Assembly: GCA_023105745.1 (NCBI GenBank)
Contig: JALGQZ010000015.1
Coordinates: 19,754,499 to 19,818,498 of the forward strand
Length of the DNA: 64,000 nt
Source of the DNA: Austropuccinia psidii
Taxonomy: Eukaryota; Basidiomycota; Pucciniomycetes; Pucciniales; Sphaerophragmiaceae
Direction: 5' to 3'
How positions within the stretch are numbered: position 1 is the first letter of the stretch; each line of letters starts with the position of its first letter. The notes below the pieces were generated by a model that worked only from the letters and a program-made list of their open reading frames with translations, was not told where the DNA came from and made no database searches. Of this stretch, positions 57,485-64,000 are shown piece by piece. The translations under genes and the position numbers were made by a program.

Positions 57485-58140
57485 TTAAATCTAAAAGAAT
57501 CAAAAACTAAGGTTTACATTAACACAAGGTAGTACATAAGAATTATGATAAGAGTATAAATACCTAAAGGTGAACAACAGAATATAATACACAGATCAAC
57601 TAGATTGATGACTACAATGAACTAAAATGTAACACTAAGACAGAAACAAAATAGTAAGAGTAACATCTTTAACACTATTGAGATGCTAGATAAAGCATAC
57701 CTCTAAACTCAAGACTCCCTGAGTTATATTTAGATGACAAGTAGTAACTGATGTACATGTTAGTTAATCTATAAATAGTATGACATTAATTCATAACTGT
57801 ACGATCTTGTTAATGGATAATGATTATACCTACTACTACTTTATTCAAGTGCTGTGTTTAGATAATAGAGAGTGTACAACACTTAGTTGTATCACTCTTA
57901 GGTCGTATGAGTAAAATATAAAAGAATAAAGAATAAGGAAAGATAAAGAAGCACTCAGAATTCTACTACCATAATCCTTGGTGCTTATAATTTAATTGTC
58001 ATCTTAAGAGAACGGCTTTTAAGTTTGCTGTTGTCTTATAAGCACGGTTTTAAGTATTACATCATGTTGCCCTTTTCTAACTAGCTTAGGAAACTAGTTG
58101 CAATATTGAGGTTCAGGAGAAAACTCAGATACATTTTACA
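57485..58140 (-). repeat. 3' LTR of the copia element
   Basis: About 656 bp. On the minus strand it starts TGTAAAATGTATC immediately after the polypurine tract. At its far end the plus strand reads CTTAAATC where the other LTR has CTGTAAATC, a one-base loss at the terminus. Confidence 0.85.
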
Positions 58141-60057
58141 CCCCCCTTTTCTCCTAACCTCATTAGATTTAGTCCACTCAATGCTCGGACAATCGCTGGC
58201 TTGCACACTGATTGTATGAGGTAATCAGCCAGCATGTCTGCTGTGGGTGTGTAGACTAATGAAATTTTCGAGTTATTGATGATTTCCCTAATGAAATGAA
58301 GTTGTATTTCGACATGCTTCATTCTTCGAGAGTTGGCATTGCAATCGCTGTTTGCAGTATCGATACAGCCTTGATTGTCTTTGTAGATCTTCATTGGCTG
58401 TGAGTTGTTAGTGAGCTTAACTTCCTCGCAAAATTGTTTAAACCAGAGCACTTTGCTTGCCAAGTTGCATAACAATTTGTACTCTGCTTCTGCAGATGAT
58501 AGTGACACTGTTGGCTGTTTCTTGGTTTTCCAAATTACCAAACCTTGGTTAAATAATATCAGGTGTCCAGATACTGACCTACGAGTCAATTGGCAATTAC
58601 CCCAGTCAGCATCCAAATAGGCCACGGCGTCATGAATTACTCCTTGCTTATAGCTAATGCACACACTTGAAGTACCTCTTAGGTACCTTACTACGTGCAT
58701 GAAGGCCTTCCAGTGATTTATTCCTGGTTTTTCTAAAAACTGTGACAGGGAACTTATGGCGTAGGAGATGTTGGGTCTAGTTGCTGTACTGATGTAGCTT
58801 AGACTACTGATAGCACTTCTATAATTCAGGTTCAATTTATCAAATTCCTCTATTTCATTCTTGGTAGCTGCCTCAAGATGTTCATTTGGGATCAAAGGAG
58901 TTTCTACAGTGTGACAATCGTTCATTCCATATAGACTCAAAATTGTTTCTATATAATGCTCCTGCGATAGTTGTATGAAGTCATTGTCATGGTGTATTTT
59001 GATTCCTAATAAAAGATCTGCTTGTCCTAGTAACTTAGTTTTGAACTCTTTTTCAATTTCCTTTTCAAACTTGTCGAAGTCCTTTCCAAATATTGCAATA
59101 TCATCCACATGCACAAACATCCAGATCGGACAATCATTATTTCTATAAAATACGCATGGATTGGATACGGCAGCTTTGAAGCCTGTCGCTGCTAGCCAAT
59201 TTGATAGTCTATTATACCATGCCCTAGGAGCCTGGTGTAGACCATAGATTGCTTTATTGAGTTTAAGGCATAAAGTTTTCCTGTCTAGGTCTAGTCCTTG
59301 CAGAATTGTGAGGAATACTTCTTTGTCAAGGGGGGCATTGAGGAAAGCACTCTTAATATCAAGCTGTTCAAACCTTAGATTATTTGAAGCAGCAAAAGAA
59401 ATAAGAGTACAAAGTGAGTTTAATTGGCCTGTCGGTGCAAATTTTGTTTGAGAAATCTACGCCTTAGATTTGAGAGAATCCTTGAGCACATAACCTTGCT
59501 TTGTGTTCAAGGAGTGCATTGAGTTCATTCTGTTTTGTCTTGAAGACCCAGGTTGTTCCGATCAACTTGGTGTCTTTTGGAATAGGTACAATCTCCCACA
59601 CATTCAGCTCGCTCATTGTGTGGAGTTCCTTTTTGATAGCATTTAACCATTGATTGGAATTGCTGGACCTGATTGCTTGTCTGTAAGATGCTGGGTCGTT
59701 CAAATCCGATGAAGCCATGAGGGCTTTTGGTTGTCTTGGGTAAGGAAGAATGTTTTCTTTCCAAATTTCAGAGGAGATTAAGGTCGGATGTCTAGGTCCA
59801 GTTATTTTGATCCTTTGTCTTTCATTCTCTTGAGTTTCTTCATTGTCTTCAAGATCTCGCTCACTCTCTTCTTCCGCAAGGCTGTGACTGTCTAAGGCCT
59901 TGTTTGCAAAGTTGTGATTGTTGGAGGCCTCGTTATCTATGAGTCCTTCTTCACAATCAAAGTACTTTTCTTCCTCCTCTACCAGTAACACATTGTCACT
60001 ATAGTTCAAATCATCTTCTTTTGAGCGAAGGAAATTCATTTTCAAAGAAAATGACAT
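58125..60057 (-). pseudogene. Copia reverse transcriptase and RNase H
   Basis: The first frame (60057-59464) holds an acidic linker ([20 protein letters not shown]) and the RT start: [53 protein letters not shown], then TAA at 59466-59464. Reading resumes one base out of register near 59452 as QTKFAPTGQLNSLCTLISFA, FEQLDIKSAFLNAPLDKEVF, AIYGLHQAPRAWYNRLSNWL, and FVHVDDIAIFG with the catalytic DD intact. RNase H follows: AYLDADWGNCQLTRRSVSGH, SLSSAEAEYKLLCNLAS, IYKDNQGCIDTANS and a C-terminal MLADYLIQSVCKP, with stop TGA at 58127-58125, 12 bases inside the LTR. The stop and the indel between RT motifs 1 and 2 make it non-functional. Confidence 0.9.
58141..58154 (-). other. Polypurine tract of the copia element
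   Basis: GGAGAAAAGGGGGG on the minus strand, directly before the LTR start TGTAAAATG. It overlaps the coding end of RNase H (LGEKGG). Confidence 0.85.
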
Positions 60058-62137
60058 GCCTAGTAATGAAAACCTTTTTGTCGTTTAGTTTTAGCACATG
60101 ATATGCAGGGCTTTCATAGTAAAAACCAAGTAAAATACCAGTCTCTCCAGTGGTAGATAGCTTCCAGGGTCTTCTTTGCTTTGGTACCGCAAATACAACT
60201 TTGCAGCCAAATGTCCTCAGGCTTTTGATTTTTGGTGCGTTTCCTGTCCACAGCTGAAATGGAGATAGGTTCTCTCTTGAAGGAGTTGGAATCAAATTTG
60301 TCAGAAGAGTGGCATGGTTAATTGCCTCTGCCCAATAGTGATTTGGAAGGTTTGCTTTGAGTAATAGACAGTGAGCCTTCTCTAAAATTGCTCTATTGGC
60401 GCGTTTGGCAAATCCATTCAGCTGGATAGTATATGGTGGTGAAGTGACATGGATAAATCCATTTTCATTAGCCAATTTTTTAAATTCAGTGTTTGAGAAC
60501 TCCCCTCCCCTATCTGAGACAATCTTTCTAATCTTTCTGCCTTGTGTGATTTCTATTAGATTCTTGACTGTTATAAACTCTGCTAAGGCACTCAATTTGT
60601 ATTTTAGAAACCTGGTGAATTTGAAGGATGTGTGCTGATCCACGATCGTTAGAAAGTACCGGTATCCAGACACAGAGGGTGGCGAGATTGGACCTACCAG
60701 GTCAAGATGCAGACAGTCTAGTGATTTTTCTACCTTATCAAAGTGACTGTTGAAAGGTTTTAGAGTCATTTTACCTGTTGCACATACATCACAGCATTCC
60801 TTGTCAAAGATTGGGAGACCCATTAACGTGAGCACTTGATTGCTAGGATGGCCTAATCTACTATGCCAGCAGGTTTCACTGAGCACAGTGGTTAGCAGAG
60901 CAGCGTAATTGGTGAAGTTGGAAACCATGAGATTATTTAGTATGTGACCTTTGAGTACTAGGTTATTTTCTTTGGTTATTTTGAATTTTTTACCATCTTT
61001 ATGGATACTGATTGAGTTATCAAACATTTGTAGTAAACTAATTAGGTTTTTCAACAGGTTTGGAACGTACAGACAATTTTGTAGAATCAACTTGTTATTA
61101 TCTGTCATGATGGTTACAGTACCTTTTCCAGTTGATATTAAATCACTAGTAGGGTCACTGGTAGTGACTTTAAGGTTTTTCGTTTCAATGAAGTTTGCAA
61201 ATAACTTTTTGTTATTGAACATATGATGGGTGGCTCCACAGTCGACCACTAGGCTATTTTCTTCCCTGATGTTTAGTGTCTTGCTTGTCAGGAGTGCTGA
61301 CACCCCTGTCTGGTGCGTTTCGGCTTCACAATCCTGTTTGTTATTCTTTTTCCTACTCCTATTAGATAGCGTATGTAGTTCTGGATGTTTTACCCAACAA
61401 CTACTTTCCTTGTGGGTAATATTTTTAGGGTTGTATTTACCGTTTTGGCAAACATACAGGATTTTGTAGGGGTATGATGCCGCATTACTAAGTAAGGCTG
61501 ACATTTTTGAGGAGTCAGATTCTTTACTTGAGGAGTTCATATCCTTTGTTTTTTGGTGATTAATTACATCTAAGAGTTTGTTCATAACTATCTTGGGTCT
61601 AGCTACAGATTCCCCACTCATTAGCAGGTTGTCAATGATGTGGTCATAGGTGTTATAATCTCTTGTTATTTTACCCAGAATAGAGTAGGCTAGGATTTTG
61701 TTGGGTATTACTATACCTATGCTTGAGATTTCTAGTAATAATGTCTGGCATTTTTCAATATAATCTTCAATATTGCCATTAAATTTTAAACATTCCCATT
61801 GTAGCCATATCCTTCCTTTGTTGATGAATGTTTGTGGAGCAAATTTTGAGTGTATTTTGGACCATAGAGAATGTGCGCTTCAGACAGTGTGAGAGTCTAC
61901 CACACTGATAAAAACCATGTGATCAACTTTGTTGCTTATCAGACTGACTGCTTTGTCGTTAGCTAAGTTCCATTTTTCTAGTGTTTCTGGAGTCAAGTCA
62001 TCAGGAGCTTGATTTGTACAGACAGAATATAGTCGTCGTGCACCAAGTTCTATATTCATCTTGATGTGCCATAAGGTGTAATTTGATCCATCTAAGATAG
62101 GTATGTTATTTGACTCCCTATGGATGATCTTGTCCAT
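60011..62137 (-). pseudogene. Copia Gag, protease and integrase
   Basis: One frame from MDKIIHRESNNIPILDGSNY (62137) to TGA at 60013-60011, with an internal TGA at 61882-61880. Gag motifs: [40 protein letters not shown], and a non-classical zinc-type segment with C, H, C and H around [16 protein letters not shown]. Protease: [13 protein letters not shown], the usual Asp-Ser-Gly being Asp-Cys-Gly. GAG-pre-integrase: [17 protein letters not shown] with CDVCATGKM. Integrase core: [21 protein letters not shown] and [16 protein letters not shown], where Lys stands at the catalytic Glu position. The C-terminal [20 protein letters not shown] and [12 protein letters not shown] follow. A one-base shift near 60020 separates it from the RT frame that overlaps it. 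Integration activity is lost. Confidence 0.9.
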
Positions 62138-62182
62138 TATTTAAGTTGTTCACCTTTTGTTGATGAAACCGAGCCTCAAGAC

Positions 62183-62571
62183 TGTAAATCTAAAAGAATC
62201 AAAAACTAAAGGTTACATTAACACAAGGTAGTACATAAGAATTATGATAAGAGTATACCTGAAGGTGAACAACAGAATATAATACACAGATCAACTAGAT
62301 TGATGACTACAACAAACTAAAATGTAACACTAAGACAGAAACAAAATAGTAAGAGTAACATCTTTAACACTATTGAGATGCTAGATAAAGCATACCTCTA
62401 AACTCAAGACTCCCTGAGCTATATTTAGATGACAAGTAGTAACTGATGTACACGTTAGTTAATCTATAAAGAGTATTACATTAATTCATAACTGTACGAT
62501 CTTGTTAACGGATAATGATTATACCTACTACTACTTTATGAAAGTGCTGTGTTTAGATAATAGATAGTGTA
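62183..62571 (-). repeat. 5' LTR of the copia element, truncated by Tc1
   Basis: Begins TGTAAATC on the plus strand and matches the left LTR from there to TAGTGTA, with about a dozen substitutions and one 4-5-base indel. It then stops at TA, where Tc1 begins. The sequence inside the element next to it (minus strand GTCTTGAGGCTCGGTTTC) would be the primer-binding region; it does not start with TGG. Confidence 0.85.
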
Positions 62572-64000
62572 CAGTGACCCGAAACATGTCTTCGGACACT
62601 TTTTTTCAAGCAAAAAAAAAAAAATTCTCACGAGTTTTTTTTTTTTAAAAATCATGTCAGTGCGTAAAACAGTTACGCGGATTTGCTCCTAAGAATGATG
62701 ATGACACATGGCAAAAGGACAATGGGATTTGTATTTGCTCAAGTTGTTGTGATAATAAAAACGAAATTTTTAATGTCATTAATTGTGTATTTACATATAT
62801 GACGTATTAGTACAAATGCTTTGTTTTGATGAACAATGGAACGAAAATAGTAATAAACAAATAATAGAGTCAATATGATAAAACAGCAATTAATATTAGC
62901 CTGATTCATAAGGAATGAAGATGCCGGCTTGTGAATCCTGATAAGGTTAAAAGTCCTACCATCGTGTTGGTCCACCATGGGATTCAACCACGGCCTCCAA
63001 TCGCTTTTGCATTCCGATGAGCAGCTTCTCAAAGAACGCTGGTGAGAGATCATCCCAAGCGCTCTGAATGGCCGCACGTAATTCGTCCATCGTGCGGGGC
63101 TGGTGATGTTTCGTTACCCGAGTTTTCAAAACTTTCCAGACATTTTCTATCGGATTGAGGTCTGGGGAGTGGGCTGGCCAAGGCAGCTTGTCGATCTGAT
63201 TGATGGCTCGCCATTCGTTTGATATTCGGGCAGTGTGAATTGGGGCGCCATCTTCCATCATCGCAATGCGTTCGCGAGTCCGAATATAGGGTGCATTGAC
63301 CATGTAGTCGTAGAATGGTCGCAAATGTGGTTCGTATACTTGCTGGATAAATGTTTCAGCCGTTTGTGTACCGTCTAAAAAAACAAGTGGGCCTTTCGTG
63401 CTTCCAATGAAAGCGCCCCATACCATGAGTGATCGTCGGCCCGAACAATGGTTAACTTGAAGATTTTGTAATAAGTACTTTTCTTGAGGTGTTCGCCAAA
63501 CCCGGACCTGATCAGCCTTCTTGCCCAATTCGAACGACGATTCATCCGTCCAAATGATGCGAGCCCATGATTGAAGAGTCCAATGTCCAAACTGCTGCGC
63601 AAAGGTGAGTCTTCAATTGAAGTCCAATTCGCGAAGGTAAGGCTTCTTGGGGGCAATACATGATTGCTTGCCAAGATCATGTATTGCCTTGCTGATGGTT
63701 CGATTGCTGACATTGTTCGGAATAGCTTGCGAAATTTCGTTTAAATTAGCTCTTCGGTTGTGAGTAATAAATTCGTCCAGATTATGTCGATCAGCTTGAG
63801 TCAACAACGGGGGTCGGCCTGTTTTCGGCCGATCAGCACAGGTTCCATGCTCTCGGAATCGTCTGATCGTATCATGCACAGTCGATTTGGGGACCCCCAT
63901 GCGCAACGCAATCGTTCGTACAGATAAACCGGCCTGCCACATCCCTACAATCTGGCTGCGTTGCTGCACGCCGAGATTTTTGGGCATCAATTTCTTTTTC
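62572..64000 (-). mobile_element. Tc1-family DNA transposon, runs off the window
   Basis: The 3' end starts at 62572 with CAGTGACCCGAAACATGTCT then TCGGACAC, after the TA target, a typical Tc1 CAGTG terminus. The transposase gene fills 62956-63987 on the minus strand. The other inverted repeat lies outside the window. Composition is clearly more GC- and CpG-rich than the copia element it entered, consistent with a recent arrival. Confidence 0.9.
62956..63987 (-). CDS. Tc1-family transposase (DD34E), one in-frame stop
   Basis: The frame from MPKNLGVQQRSQIVGMW (63987) to the stop at 62958-62956 spans 344 codons including the stop, the normal Tc1 length. It is interrupted once, by TGA at 63615-63613, where CGA would be a single CpG transition away. 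The N-terminus has two helix-turn-helix parts: SVRTIALRMGVPKSTVHDTI and NEISQAIPNNVSNRTISKAI, joined by the basic GRPPLL hook. Catalytic residues: WTDESSFEL, MEDGAPIHTA, and SPDLNPIENVWKVLK. Thirty-four residues separate the second Asp from the Glu, the Tc1 DD34E signature, and all three are present. It catalyses cut-and-paste transposition at TA sites in the nucleus. With the stop this copy is probably defective; read-through or a sequencing error would restore the length. Confidence 0.92.

Larger units (their letters stand above)
57485..62571 (-). mobile_element. Ty1/copia retrotransposon, 5' LTR cut by a Tc1 insertion
   Basis: The left LTR (3' LTR, 57485-58140) and the start of the right LTR (62183-62571) are direct repeats of about 96-97% identity by eye, enclosing a 4-kb coding region with the copia order Gag, protease, integrase, RT, RNase H on the minus strand. 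A polypurine tract adjoins the 3' LTR. The right LTR matches only its first 390 bases and then changes abruptly, after TA, into Tc1 sequence; its remaining 260 or so bases should lie beyond position 64000. Target duplications therefore cannot be checked. Three open frames are broken by two stops and two frameshifts. Confidence 0.92.

Overview
The window looks like a gene-poor, transposon-dominated stretch of a fungal nuclear genome, most likely a rust fungus (Pucciniales), with Austropuccinia psidii or a close relative the best single guess. This rests on AT-rich DNA, short spliceosomal introns, a chromodomain-bearing Ty3 element, and Ty1/copia, Ty3 Gag and Plavaka-type proteins that I recognise from memory as rust families. 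No database search was possible. I see no rRNA, tRNA, CRISPR array or bacterial operon, and only one locus (14.1-15.7 kb) that looks like an ordinary host gene.

Left part (1-18.9 kb): AT-rich sequence without genes, a solo LTR with 5-bp target duplications (4123-5561), a strand-asymmetric T-rich/A-rich block (5.6-6.4 kb), and a decayed copia pol gene (9.06-13.19 kb). A 2.37-kb insertion carrying minisatellites and a TATA box (9326-11691) splits that gene. Next comes an island of more balanced composition with a two-exon gene for a predicted secreted protein of about 429 residues. A second copia scrap lies at 17.3-17.6 kb.

Middle part (18.9-38.8 kb): an 8.1-kb LTR element (18898-27023) with a perfect 5-bp duplication and two old 1.42-kb LTRs. 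Inside are an AT-rich satellite, a decayed gag and no pol. The satellite is itself interrupted by a 1.37-kb DNA element with an 8-bp target duplication. A minisatellite, a 92-bp Tc1/mariner-like MITE, a possible Tet/JBP-like oxygenase fragment cut by a diverged LTR, and a decayed Plavaka-type (CMC/CACTA) transposase follow.

Right part (38.8-64 kb): a 10.3-kb Ty3 chromovirus (38965-49298, minus strand) with near-identical 762-bp LTRs is inserted exactly inside an older open frame for a six-cysteine Zn2Cys6-like protein. The chromovirus carries its own antisense, intron-containing gene with a related cysteine spacing, and a canonical -1 frameshift heptamer joins gag to pol. After 7 kb of AT-rich DNA with a minisatellite, a Ty1/copia element (57.5-62.57 kb, minus strand) follows. 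Its 5' LTR is cut at a TA by a Tc1 transposon that runs off the window end. Most transposon genes carry in-frame stops or lost catalytic residues; the chromovirus and the Tc1 copy look youngest.
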